This document shows positions 7,471 to 13,236 of a stretch of 13,236 bases of DNA, one piece after another (position 1 is the first letter of the stretch; every line of letters starts with the position of its first letter). Under the pieces are notes generated by a model that ran no database searches, was not told the DNA's origin, and saw nothing but the letters and a program-made list of their open reading frames with translations. The DNA is from JBLHRE01 sp047625765. Lineage in GTDB: Bacteria; Bacteroidota; Bacteroidia; Flavobacteriales; JBLHRE01. The stretch is from assembly GCA_047625765.1 (NCBI GenBank), contig JBLHRE010000036.1, positions 1-13,236 on the forward strand, written 5' to 3'. The translations under genes were made by a program, and so were the position numbers.

Positions 7471-8535
7471 TTACTCAACAATTATCTTCTTAGAAACCTG
7501 ATTATTTTTTTCCTTTAAAGTAACAAAATACATACCTGGCTTCAGATCCAATGCCATTTCTATAGTATTGTTTGGAGCAGTAGAGGTGTAAATCACTTTA
7601 CCCATTATGCCTATTATAGACAATACACCTTTAAAAGGATGGCCTGTATCAAGCTAAATTTGAAAAAGGCCTTGACTAGGATTAGGAGCAATGATCAATT
7701 TTCTCTAGATAGAATCGTTTAAACCTAGAGTAATGTCCTGAATTCGGTTTTTTCATAAACCTCTACTAAAAGTTGAAGCATATAGTTTTTTGTTGCCATA
7801 ATGTATCTCTAATTACTTTGCTTAATATAGCGAAATATAAATCAGCAAGATTTAATTGGTTACCTGTTGGCAAGCACGAATTTCCTCCATTTAATGATTT
7901 GTAAAAGCCTAATCCAAAATGTTTTTGTACTCTAAGATCCATTAAATCTAGGCTTACACTTGCGTACTCGTAATCGCCCAATCAGGCGTATAGAATACCT
8001 AGATTGGTAAGGTCTACCGCAATGTCGCTAATTCTTAATATTGGTAAACCATTGTTTTGTGGTGTCCATGTTTTACCATCGTTAGCCGTTTTCCAAATTC
8101 CTCCTTGGGCAACTCCTACCCAGTAAATGTTCGAGTAGGTAGGATGAAAGGTGATGCAGTTGATTCTTCTAATATTATTTTCTTGATTTTCGAACATTGG
8201 GTAAGCGCTATAATTTGGTACTATGGGCGTCCAATCTGATGGGGAATTTGATTTATTATTTACTTGATTTTTGGTGTAGGATTTTAGCCTGTTCTAGAAA
8301 TATAGAATGGTCTGCAATTGGAGAACCCAATAATGTTCTTTGGATATTATGATACATCCATCTTTCGAAAGGTTTGGCAGAAAAAGTGGAGTCTGAGTTT
8401 TTTTTGTCAAGTAAATCTTTTTTCAAAATCGGGCAATGTTAAAGGATTATCTGATTTTGTTTCGGAAAAAGGGACTTGAGCATAAACGGATCTGGAACAT
8501 AAAACTGTAACCAAAAATGTTTTAATCAGAGTCAT
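7471..8535 (-). pseudogene. Decayed T9SS-secreted beta-propeller (Asp-box) protein gene
   Basis: Remains of one secreted protein can be followed across several frames. From ATG at 8533-8535 there is a signal peptide (MTLIKTFLVTVLCSRSVYAQ), broken by a stop at 8407-8409 after 42 codons. A shift near the A6 run at 8418-8423 restores the sense: DLLDKKNSDSTFSAKPFERW and onward to LEQAKILHQKSSK. A second shift near 8250-8290 leads into SDWTPIVPNYSAY and a propeller blade with GGIWKTANDGKTW (Asp-box), then an in-frame TGA at 7982-7984 before GDYEY. The next Asp-box reads NGGNSC, with Cys where Trp is expected. A shift near 7795 enters LYASTFSRGL and a T9SS C-terminal domain (APNPSQG through VSKKIIVE), interrupted by stops at 7753-7755, 7705-7707 and 7654-7656. 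Total length (about 355 codons) is short for such proteins, so an internal deletion is likely. It is not functional as a single protein. Confidence 0.88.
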
Positions 8536-8600
8536 AATTATTGGGCCTTTTGTTTTTTAAAAACACAATTATACTTGTAGAAGATATAATGGGGAATAAT

Positions 8601-8639
8601 TAAAATAAAAAACCCAATCAAAATAGTTTGATTGGGTTT
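8601..8639 (-). terminator. Rho-independent terminator of the DUF5606 gene
   Basis: Perfect 13-base arms (8610-8622 and 8627-8639) around a 4-base loop. On the minus strand the stem ends in GGGTTT and runs into a T-rich tract (8601-8610). It lies 37 bases after the stop of the minus-strand gene at 8677. The plus-strand side lacks a T tract beyond the stem, so it acts mainly on the minus strand. Confidence 0.85.
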
Positions 8640-8676
8640 CCGTATTATGCAAGAAATAAAGGTGTTATTAACCTTC

Positions 8677-9231
8677 TTATTTTTTAGTTTTTGCAGCAGT
8701 TGCTTTAGGTTTAACGGTAGCTTTTGCAGCGGCTGCCTTTGGCTTTGTTGCAGCTTTTGGCTTAGGTTCTGCTTTTACTTTAGGTGCTGCTTTTGCTTTA
8801 GGTTCCGTTTTTTCTTCCTTTACCTCAACGGCTTTCTTTTCTTCATCAAGCTTTAACATACCCTTAGCATGTAATTGGTTGTACCAGCTAATTACCTTTT
8901 TTATGTCAGAAGCGTATACACGGTCTTCATCATATTCGGGAAGAATACCTAAAAAGTATTTTTTTAATTCTTCTGGCTTAGCCTTAGGCTTAACTCCAGC
9001 AATTTTAAGGTCTTCCTTTTTGGCAATAACCGTTAATACATCTGCCAATGGAACCTCCTCCGAATAGGTGTAGATAGCAATATCGCTTAATGCACTAACC
9101 TGCGCAGATGCGGCAATTGGAAAACGCTTTCCGTCAGTTAATGACTCTACTAATATTCCGCCTCTAGTTTGAGATACCAATTGGTATAATCCTGGTTTAC
9201 CCGAAATAGATAAAATTCCTTCTAAATTCAT
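8677..9231 (-). CDS. DUF5606 domain protein with Lys/Ala/Pro-rich C-terminal tail
   Basis: A 184-residue cytoplasmic protein with no signal peptide or membrane segment. Residues 1 to about 130 (MNLEGILSISGKPGLYQLVS through LKLDEEKK) match the DUF5606 family of Bacteroidota, which has no established function. After residue about 132 there is an acidic/basic linker (VEVKEEKTEP) and then a low-complexity tail (about 142-184) of repeated KPKAA, KAEPKPKA and KATVKPKA units, strongly basic and likely disordered. Such tails resemble histone H1-like and some ribosome-associated proteins and could bind nucleic acid; that is inference. A well-matched promoter lies just upstream and a terminator downstream, so it is transcribed on its own although it follows the lipoprotein gene by only 50 bases. 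Confidence 0.85.
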   Translation of the reverse strand: MNLEGILSISGKPGLYQLVSQTRGGILVESLTDGKRFPIAASAQVSALSDIAIYTYSEEVPLADVLTVIAKKEDLKIAGVKPKAKPEELKKYFLGILPEYDEDRVYASDIKKVISWYNQLHAKGMLKLDEEKKAVEVKEEKTEPKAKAAPKVKAEPKPKAATKPKAAAAKATVKPKATAAKTKK

Positions 9232-9248
9232 GTTGTTATGATTTGTGA

Positions 9249-9279
9249 CAAAAGTAAAAGAATCGTCAATGTGTGCAAT
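9249..9279 (-). promoter_or_regulatory. Probable promoter of the DUF5606 gene
   Basis: On the minus strand, ATTG (9276-9279), a 19-base spacer and TACTTTTG (9249-9256) fit the Bacteroidota consensus with one -33 mismatch, the same architecture as the T9SS gene promoter at 4989-5019. The predicted start (about 9243) leaves a leader of about 12 bases. The -33 box lies immediately downstream of the preceding gene's stop codon. Confidence 0.6.
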
Positions 9280-9281
9280 TC

Positions 9282-9782
9282 TTAATTCTGAAATTCTCTA
9301 ATGATTCTTATATCGTCCAATCCAGCCTGCTCAATTAATATTCTAGCATCTTTGGCTAGGGGGTGGTTGGGGTAGTTATTAATAAATTCCTGATAAGCCA
9401 ATTTAGCTGCCTCAGGACTATTTAAATGATTGTCTGTAATAAATCCAGTTAAGAACAAGGCCACCGGAGCTTTTTCATGCTTGGGGTAGCTGTCTTTCAT
9501 TTGAGCAAAAAGCTCTAAAGAATGTTCGTATTCACCTATTCCTTGCGCAACTTCGCCAGCCTTAAACAAACAAAGAGCAGCATTTGAATCTGTGCTAAAT
9601 TCTGTAGCAAAGTTAATATAACCAGAAATCATTTTTTGCCCCAATTCTAGGTCAACCATCCCTTCATATTCTTCAACCAATTGCAATTCTAGCAATTTTA
9701 TTTGTTCCATGGATTTTTCCTGTGGACTTTGACAAGCAATAAATCCTGTTGCCAAGGCAATAATTAGAACTAACTTTTTCAT
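9282..9782 (-). CDS. Lipoprotein with tetratricopeptide-like repeats (BamD/YbgF-like)
   Basis: A 166-residue protein with a lipoprotein signal peptide (MKKLVLIIALATGFIAC, lipobox FIAC, lipidated Cys17). The rest is helical. The 90-160 region shows TPR-like spacing, including ALCLFKAGEVAQGIGEYEHS, LELFAQMKDSYPKHEKAPVA and LAYQEFINNYPNHPLAKDA. The FxxNYPNHPLAKDA pattern is typical of the tol-pal system protein YbgF and BamD type repeats, which act as periplasmic scaffolds. The residues after Cys (QSPQE) do not match the acidic surface-export signal, so it probably faces the periplasm. The ATG directly abuts the def stop, so it is the last gene of the ruvX-def operon. No specific partner can be named. 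Confidence 0.8.
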   Translation of the reverse strand: MKKLVLIIALATGFIACQSPQEKSMEQIKLLELQLVEEYEGMVDLELGQKMISGYINFATEFSTDSNAALCLFKAGEVAQGIGEYEHSLELFAQMKDSYPKHEKAPVALFLTGFITDNHLNSPEAAKLAYQEFINNYPNHPLAKDARILIEQAGLDDIRIIREFQN

Positions 9783-10352
9783 TTACCTACCTTTTTTAAT
9801 TAATGGAAATTTCATTCTATAATCTACACTAATATTACCTTTCTCTATGTTAGCTAATTTACCCTTTAGCATTCTTTTTCTAATAGGAGATAGGTGATCT
9901 GTAAATAAAACACCCTCTATATGATCGTATTCGTGTTGAATAACTCTTGCTGATAAACCTTCAAACACTTCCTCGCAAAAATCGAAATTTTCATCTTGGT
10001 AACGCATCTTTATTTTTGGCATTCGCGAAACATCTTCGCGAATATCAGGAATACTCAAACAGCCTTCGTTAAAATCCCATTCTTCTCCAGACTCTTCAAT
10101 AATTTGCGGATTGATAAAGGTCTTTTTAAAACCAGCTAAACTAGGTTCTTCATCAGAAAATGAATCGGCATCAATAATAAACAAACGAATGGCAAGCCCA
10201 ATCTGTGGTGCAGCAAGTCCAACACCTAATGCAGCATACATGGTTTCCCACATATTTTCTAAAAGCTTGTCAAGCTTAGGGTAATCTTTATTTATTTCGA
10301 TGCCCTTTTTCTTTAAAACCGGACTACCGTAAGCTATAACTGGTAAAATCAT
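9783..10352 (-). CDS. def: Peptide deformylase
   Basis: A 189-residue metalloenzyme that removes the formyl group from the N-terminal methionine of new proteins in the cytoplasm. All three signature motifs are present: motif 1 GVGLAAPQ at 43-50, motif 2 EGCLS at 96-100 (metal ligand Cys98) and motif 3 HEYDH at 140-144 (ligands His140 and His144, catalytic Glu141). Length is normal for the family. The start ATG overlaps the ruvX stop by four bases (ATGA), which implies translational coupling, and the stop abuts the lipoprotein gene. Confidence 0.97.
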   Translation of the reverse strand: MILPVIAYGSPVLKKKGIEINKDYPKLDKLLENMWETMYAALGVGLAAPQIGLAIRLFIIDADSFSDEEPSLAGFKKTFINPQIIEESGEEWDFNEGCLSIPDIREDVSRMPKIKMRYQDENFDFCEEVFEGLSARVIQHEYDHIEGVLFTDHLSPIRKRMLKGKLANIEKGNISVDYRMKFPLIKKGR

Positions 10353-10759
10353 TGTTGTTCTAAGTAAGATTGTAAAATTATAGTGGCCGATATTTCGTCT
10401 ATCAAACCTTTGTTTTTTCTTGCTTTTTTTCCTAAACCACTATCAATCATGGTTTGGAAAGCCATTTTTGAAGTAAATCGTTCATCAATTTGCACAATGG
10501 GTAAATCAGGAAGTTTAGAGCTCAATATTTTCGTGAATTTGTCAATAGCATTGGTACTTTCAGAAGGAGTATTGTCCATCTGTTTGGGGTCGCCAATTAC
10601 CAATTTCTCTACCAACTCTTCTTTGCAATAGTTTACAATAAAGTCTATGGCAGTTTTAGTTTCAACGGTGCATAAACCAGATGCAATTAGTTGCATTGGA
10701 TCTGTGCAGGCTAAACCCACTCTTTTTGTTCCGTAATCGATTGCTAGAATTTTACCCAT
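10349..10759 (-). CDS. ruvX: Putative pre-16S rRNA nuclease / Holliday junction resolvase YqgF (RuvX)
   Basis: A 136-residue RNase H-fold protein of the YqgF/RuvX family, implicated in 16S rRNA 5'-end processing and originally proposed as a Holliday junction resolvase. Visible motifs are the first strand ILAIDYGTKRVGLA (catalytic Asp8), IGDPKQMD in the middle, IDERFTS (conserved Asp-Glu and Arg), and the C-terminal LIDEISATIIL helix with the last acidic residue. The frame is open upstream to 10858, but those extra 33 residues would include a hairpin terminator at 10827-10860 and do not resemble the family. The ATG at 10757-10759 gives the normal length. It is first in the ruvX-def-lipoprotein operon. 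Confidence 0.93.
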   Translation of the reverse strand: MGKILAIDYGTKRVGLACTDPMQLIASGLCTVETKTAIDFIVNYCKEELVEKLVIGDPKQMDNTPSESTNAIDKFTKILSSKLPDLPIVQIDERFTSKMAFQTMIDSGLGKKARKNKGLIDEISATIILQSYLEQQ

Positions 10760-10826
10760 TTCTGAGGGCGAAAGTAAAGATAATACCGATGAAAAAAAAC
10801 GAATAAATGGAATACCTAAACAAATA

Positions 10827-10860
10827 AAATGGTCTTTTTCAACTAAGAAAAAGACCATTT
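10827..10860 (-). terminator. Hairpin terminator after the lipoprotein gene
   Basis: Perfect 14-base arms (10827-10840 and 10847-10860) around a 6-base loop. On the minus strand the second arm ends in CCATTT and runs into TTATTTG, a moderately T-rich tail. It sits 34 bases past the stop of the minus-strand gene at 10895 and about 70 bases before the ruvX ATG, so it separates the two transcription units. Confidence 0.78.
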
Positions 10861-10894
10861 AATAATTGGAACAATATCTATTTTATGCTTCTGG

Positions 10895-11548
10895 TTAAAG
10901 CGACTCTAATGTATATTCGCCTTTATCAAAATGATATTGCGATGTTGTAGCTGGCTGATAGGTGATTTCTACAGTACCTAAATTAGAATTAAAGGCTTCG
11001 TTCAAATAATACGCTACCTCGGCAGCCTCAAAGGCAATCCTAAATTCGAAATTTTCATTTCTACCCCAATAAATAGCGTAAAGTCCTGTTTTGCAGAGCT
11101 TAATTAAATCTTCTTTTAAAGGCCAAAGAATGTAATTGTGCTCTACAATTTTTACGTCTGTAGTGGATACCACATTAGTTATTATATTATTGTCGATTTT
11201 AGTTCTTAAGTAATACCCTTTTTGGATATCTATAGTTGTAATTTCTTCCAATAAATTAAAAGTAGACGCTAAACGTGCGGTATTATCGTTACAGGCTTTA
11301 ACAGTTGTGCAAGCCAAATCAACATGTTTCCAGACCAATGCATCTAAGTCCTCTTTACCTCTTACTATCTTTGGTTTTAATTTTGTGCCTTCAGAAAACT
11401 GAACCGTATAAAATTCATTACTGGCATTGGCAGAAGTACCATTCACCATATTCTGATTGATAAAGGCCTCCTCTTTAGAACATGCAACCATAAATAGCGT
11501 AGCCATGCCTGTTACCCCAGCTGCGAACATGAAATTTCGGAAATTCAT
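10895..11548 (-). CDS. Lipoprotein of unknown function, possible surface-exposed
   Basis: A 217-residue protein with a lipoprotein signal (MNFRNFMFAAGVTGMATLFM then VAC, lipidated Cys23). I do not recognise the mature domain. It is mixed alpha/beta in appearance, has three further Cys (about 80-155) in a secreted context, and ends in a beta-like stretch (GTVEITYQPATTSQYHFDKG). The residues right after the lipidated Cys are S-K-E-E-A, which fits the X-K-(D/E)2-X lipoprotein export signal described for Capnocytophaga surface lipoproteins, so it may be displayed outside the cell. The gene stands alone between its own -7 element upstream and a hairpin terminator downstream. Function cannot be given from sequence. 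Confidence 0.8.
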   Translation of the reverse strand: MNFRNFMFAAGVTGMATLFMVACSKEEAFINQNMVNGTSANASNEFYTVQFSEGTKLKPKIVRGKEDLDALVWKHVDLACTTVKACNDNTARLASTFNLLEEITTIDIQKGYYLRTKIDNNIITNVVSTTDVKIVEHNYILWPLKEDLIKLCKTGLYAIYWGRNENFEFRIAFEAAEVAYYLNEAFNSNLGTVEITYQPATTSQYHFDKGEYTLESL

Positions 11549-11584
11549 ACTGTTAAAGTGTTATGGATTAGTCGTCTATGGAAA

Positions 11585-11592
11585 CAAAAGTA
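11585..11592 (-). promoter_or_regulatory. Possible -7 element for the lipoprotein gene
   Basis: Minus-strand TACTTTTG matches TAnnTTTG exactly, the same octamer as upstream of the DUF5606 gene, and lies 37 bases before the ATG. No -33 element with TTG is seen at the right distance, so the call is tentative. Confidence 0.4.
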
Positions 11593-11828
11593 ATAATAAT
11601 ATATTTTATAAATACCTAAATATTAGGATAATGCAATTTTTAGCTTAGTTGAGATAGCCTATGGCGACATTAAAGAGATCTACATAAGTATCTTTAACCC
11701 TATTAAATTCTAGATCTTGATCAATTTAATATCTAATTGTATTTCATTGTTTTACGGGCGTGTTATTTTATACTTTTAAACCTCCTTTTTTAAAAAAATA
11801 AGCAATTGTGTTTTGAGTATATGCAGCG
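11593..11828. other. Intergenic stretch between divergent genes, with a possible short gene remnant
   Basis: About 280 bases separate the lipoprotein start from dapD. Very AT-rich DNA lies next to the lipoprotein promoter. On the minus strand, 11645-11725 holds 26 open codons ending in a stop whose peptide (DQDLEFNRVKDTYVDLFN, then VAIGYLN) looks protein-like, but it has no start and is closed upstream by a stop at 11726-11728. An A/T-rich inverted stretch at about 11780-11797 (cctccttttttaaaaaaat) is not a convincing terminator. No gene is called. Confidence 0.35.
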
Positions 11829-11841
11829 GTGTCTAAAACCC

Positions 11842-11849
11842 TATATTTG
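11842..11849 (+). promoter_or_regulatory. Probable -7 element of the dapD operon
   Basis: TATATTTG matches the TAnnTTTG consensus exactly and lies 27 bases before the dapD ATG, so transcription would start near 11854. A TTTG at 11812-11815 is 26 bases upstream, too far for the usual spacer, so the -33 box is uncertain. Its position downstream of the alternative GTG at 11829 argues against that start. Confidence 0.5.
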
Positions 11850-11876
11850 CTCGATTTTCACATAAAAACGCACAGA

Positions 11877-12683
11877 ATGCAAGATATTATTGAAGCCGCT
11901 TGGGAGCAAAGAGAAATGCTAAAAGATAGTACCGTAAGAGATGCTATTGATCTGGTAATAAAGAAGTTAGATAGTGGTGAGTTGCGTGTTGCTGAACCTT
12001 CTGCCGAAGGATGGGTGGTGAATGATTGGATTAAAAAGGCTGTAATCATGTATTTCCCAATCCGTAAAATGGAAACTACTGAGGCGGGGCCTATGGAGTT
12101 TCATGATAAAATGGCTTTAAAAACAGGCTACAAAGAATTGGGTGTTCGCGTTGTTCCGCATGCTATTGCAAGATATGGAGCTTATTTAGCTCCAGGTGTT
12201 ATTATGATGCCATCGTATGTTAATATTGGTGCTTTTGTAGATGAAGGTACCATGGTAGACACATGGGCTACTGTAGGTTCTTGTGCGCAGATTGGGAAAA
12301 ACGTACACTTAAGTGGCGGAGTAGGAATTGGAGGTGTGTTAGAGCCAATTCAGGCAGCACCAGTTATTATAGAAGATAATTGCTTTATTGGTTCTCGTTG
12401 TATTGTTGTAGAAGGAGTAAAAATTGAAAAAGAAGCCGTCTTGGGGGCGAATGTTGTACTAACGGCATCAACCAAAATTATTGACGTTACTGGTGATGAA
12501 CCTATTGAATATAAAGGAATTGTACCAAGTAGATCGGTGGTTATTCCAGGCTCTTATACCAAAAAGTTTCCTGCAGGAGATTTTCAAGTGCCATGTGCTT
12601 TGATCATTGGAACACGCAAGGAAAGTACTGACAAGAAAACCTCGCTAAACAATGCTTTACGCGAATATAACGTAGCGGTATAA
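11877..12683 (+). CDS. dapD: 2,3,4,5-tetrahydropyridine-2,6-dicarboxylate N-succinyltransferase
   Basis: A 268-residue trimeric transferase of the succinylase branch of diaminopimelate/lysine synthesis. It transfers succinyl from succinyl-CoA to tetrahydrodipicolinate in the cytoplasm. The N-terminal helical domain (1 to about 100) is followed by a left-handed beta-helix of hexapeptide repeats (about 100-220). The family signature is intact: VDEGTMVDTWATVGSCAQIG (121-140) and GKNVHLSGGVGIGGVLEP (140-157), then EDNCFIGSRCIVVEG (166-180). The frame is open back to a GTG at 11829, but MQDIIEAAWE is the normal family start and the promoter -7 box lies between the two, so the ATG at 11877 is used. 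The next gene begins 9 bases after the stop. Confidence 0.96.
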   Translation: MQDIIEAAWEQREMLKDSTVRDAIDLVIKKLDSGELRVAEPSAEGWVVNDWIKKAVIMYFPIRKMETTEAGPMEFHDKMALKTGYKELGVRVVPHAIARYGAYLAPGVIMMPSYVNIGAFVDEGTMVDTWATVGSCAQIGKNVHLSGGVGIGGVLEPIQAAPVIIEDNCFIGSRCIVVEGVKIEKEAVLGANVVLTASTKIIDVTGDEPIEYKGIVPSRSVVIPGSYTKKFPAGDFQVPCALIIGTRKESTDKKTSLNNALREYNVAV

Positions 12684-12692
12684 AACAGAAAT

Positions 12693-13236
12693 ATGCATAT
12701 AGGTTTCGATGCCAAAAGGGCATTTCATAATAATACTGGATTAGGGAACTATAGTAGAGATACCATTGGGATTATGGCTATGCTATACCCTGATAATTCG
12801 TATGTATTGTATGATCCAAAACCTAATACGGGCAAGCGATTTGCCGATAATTTACTAGTAAAAATAGTTGGGCCTAAAAATAAACTACATCAGAAATTAG
12901 GGTTCTTGTGGAGAAGCTCCGGAATTAAGCAACAATTGGTCGAGGATGGTATTGATTTATATCACGGTCTTAGTAACGAATTACCGGTAGGTATTTCTAA
13001 AACTAAGGTGAAATCAGTGGTTACCATTCACGATGTAATTTTTATGCGTTTCCCGGAATTATACCCTCGTATTGATAGAATCATTTACCAGAAAAAAACT
13101 GTTAGAGCATGTCAAGAAGCGGACGTAATAGTTGCGATTTCCGAACAAACATCCCAAGATCTTCAGTTTTACTTTAAAGTACCTAAAAGCAAAATAAAGG
13201 TCGTCTACCAAGGTTGTCATCCTATTTTCAAAAAAG
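12693..13236 (+). CDS. Family 4-like (GT-B) glycosyltransferase, N-terminal part
   Basis: 181 codons are visible before the right edge cuts the gene. The protein starts MHIGFDAKRAFHNNTGLGNY, the usual opening of family 4 glycosyltransferases that act on cell-surface polysaccharides: a first beta strand, then a glycine-rich NNTGLGNYS loop. Further along are IDLYHGLSNELP, SVVTIHDVIFMRFPELYP and ADVIVAISEQTSQDL, followed by KIKVVYQGCHPIF, all typical of the N-terminal Rossmann half of this family (strand-loop positions that hold the acceptor). The nucleotide-sugar site with its EX7E motif is in the missing half, so donor and acceptor cannot be stated. It follows dapD by 9 bases and is probably cotranscribed, although the two have no obvious functional link. 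There is no signal peptide; it acts in the cytoplasm. Confidence 0.88.
   Translation, partial: MHIGFDAKRAFHNNTGLGNYSRDTIGIMAMLYPDNSYVLYDPKPNTGKRFADNLLVKIVGPKNKLHQKLGFLWRSSGIKQQLVEDGIDLYHGLSNELPVGISKTKVKSVVTIHDVIFMRFPELYPRIDRIIYQKKTVRACQEADVIVAISEQTSQDLQFYFKVPKSKIKVVYQGCHPIFKK

Noticed and set aside
7766..8197. Two separate small genes of 71 codons each
   Set aside because: They are in the same frame, separated only by one stop, and both read as consecutive parts of one propeller protein; they are pieces of the pseudogene.
8632..8856. Plus-strand Cys/Phe-rich open frame
   Set aside because: It is the antisense of the Lys/Ala/Pro repeat tail of the DUF5606 gene, and its odd composition follows from that.
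10760..10858. Extended N-terminus for ruvX
   Set aside because: The added residues are unlike the family and their codons include a hairpin terminator; the normal family start is at 10759.
11829..11876. GTG start 16 codons upstream for dapD
   Set aside because: It lies upstream of the likely -7 promoter element and the family begins at the ATG at 11877.
1..13236. CRISPR array, insertion sequence, prophage or defence cassette
   Set aside because: No regularly spaced direct repeats, transposase, integrase or known defence domains were seen on either strand.

Overview
The window reads as chromosomal DNA of a low-GC member of the Bacteroidota, most likely a Flavobacteriia-type marine or environmental bacterium. 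The evidence is: type IX secretion (T9SS) C-terminal sorting domains, a bacillithiol deacetylase, a DUF5606 protein, a Bacteroidota-style Ccm cluster, almost no Shine-Dalgarno sequences, and several upstream sites matching the Bacteroidota promoter pattern (TTTG / about 19 bases / TAnnTTTG). The identification is by family recognition only; no search was run.

Layout. 1-2117 (minus): a tight cytochrome c maturation operon, ccmB-ccmC-ccmD-ccmE-ccmF, with ccmF running off the left edge. 2182-2901 (plus): bshB1 of bacillithiol synthesis, diverging from ccmB, then a strong hairpin shared by two convergent genes. 2980-4947 (minus): a secreted T9SS-substrate protein with Asp-box repeats. 5085-7178 (minus): a CopA-like copper P-type ATPase. 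7274-7348 (plus): tRNA-His with its own promoter and terminator. 7471-8535 (minus): a clearly decayed T9SS-secreted propeller gene. 8677-9231 (minus): a DUF5606 protein with a Lys/Ala/Pro tail. 9282-10759 (minus): the compact ruvX-def-lipoprotein operon. 10895-11548 (minus): a lipoprotein of unknown function with a possible surface-export signal. 11877-13236 (plus): dapD followed closely by a family 4-like glycosyltransferase cut by the right edge.

How the genes work together. The Ccm genes make and hand over heme for c-type cytochromes. The copper ATPase lies in the same region and may serve copper efflux or cuproenzyme loading, but no shared operon links the two. bshB1 supplies the low-molecular-weight thiol. 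ruvX and def are housekeeping genes, and dapD serves lysine and peptidoglycan precursor synthesis. Most of the window is conserved core genome.

The most notable points are a CcmE with cysteine in place of the heme-binding histidine, the T9SS pseudogene, a tRNA-His with two tandem U-U oppositions in the acceptor stem, and a CopA-like pump whose TM8 motif has Asp where Ser is canonical. I found no CRISPR array, insertion sequence, prophage or defence-like cassette, and nothing that amounts to a new multi-gene system.
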